This document shows, in pieces, positions 23,850-23,919 of a stretch of DNA of 23,919 bases (position 1 is the stretch's first letter; the number at the start of each line of letters is the position of its first letter). Below the pieces are notes generated by a model. The model made no database searches. It was not told the DNA's origin and worked only from the letters and a program-made list of their open reading frames with translations. A program made the position numbers and the translations under genes. Source of the stretch: JADJNW01 sp033761835 (GTDB lineage: Bacteria > Bacteroidota > Bacteroidia > Chitinophagales > Saprospiraceae). The stretch lies in assembly GCA_033761835.1 (NCBI GenBank), contig JANRME010000344.1, forward strand, positions 1 through 23,919. The letters run 5' to 3'.

Positions 23850-23919
23850 CTTTTTGAAATTTCTTTTTCAGACTATAGAATTTGAGCAAAGAATTCACTT
23901 TTGTAATTTTAGCAAATGA

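Noticed and set aside
23881..23919. Promoter and start of a further gene at the right edge
   Set aside because: TTTG, CACTTTTG and ATG 23916 are visible, but the -33/-7 spacing is too short and only one codon lies in the window.

Overview
The window looks like chromosomal DNA of a Bacteroidota bacterium. The signs are Bacteroidota-type -7 promoter boxes (TAnnTTTG) before several genes, few Shine-Dalgarno-like leaders, short lipoprotein signals, a GTP-type PEP carboxykinase, an outer-membrane barrel protein and a RimO that can only start at TTG. I cannot place it more finely. I see no rRNA, tRNA, CRISPR array, transposase or phage gene.

Layout. Positions 1-5500 are mostly housekeeping: a membrane-anchored coiled-coil protein, a thioredoxin-like envelope protein (-), a UbiX-type flavin prenyltransferase, an exported FKBP-type prolyl isomerase, a small acidic anchored protein (-), trmD and a TerC-family membrane protein. 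A 425-bp gap before trmD holds a possible gene remnant. At 5500-9300 come a GT39-type membrane glycosyltransferase (-), an ApbE lipoprotein and a DEDDh exonuclease with an ExoX-like C-terminus.

The most interesting block is 9222-12089: six tandem copies of an octanucleotide, then three tightly packed lipoprotein genes, namely two MbnP-like proteins and a di-heme MbnH/MauG/CcpA-type peroxidase. In known systems MbnH oxidises tryptophan in MbnP to kynurenine to make a copper site. Here the second MbnP keeps a WxW motif in the conserved region, while the first has V and A at those two positions. A SemiSWEET-like transporter and rimO follow.

From 13.8 to 20 kb the content is more accessory: an intact antitoxin/PIN pair, a PorT-like barrel (-), two tandem HGSNAT-like acyltransferase paralogues (-), a 446-bp non-coding stretch with heptamer repeats and an orphan terminator-like structure, an antitoxin whose PIN partner is cut to 11 codons, and a protein kinase with an unrecognised C-terminal domain (-).

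The right end pairs a RamB/ScfR/PrpR-type regulator (-) divergently with a GTP-dependent PEP carboxykinase (+). Their shared 305-bp region holds a perfect 16-bp inverted repeat, which suggests a regulator-target pair for gluconeogenesis from acetate or short-chain acids. The window ends after a strong terminator downstream of pckG.
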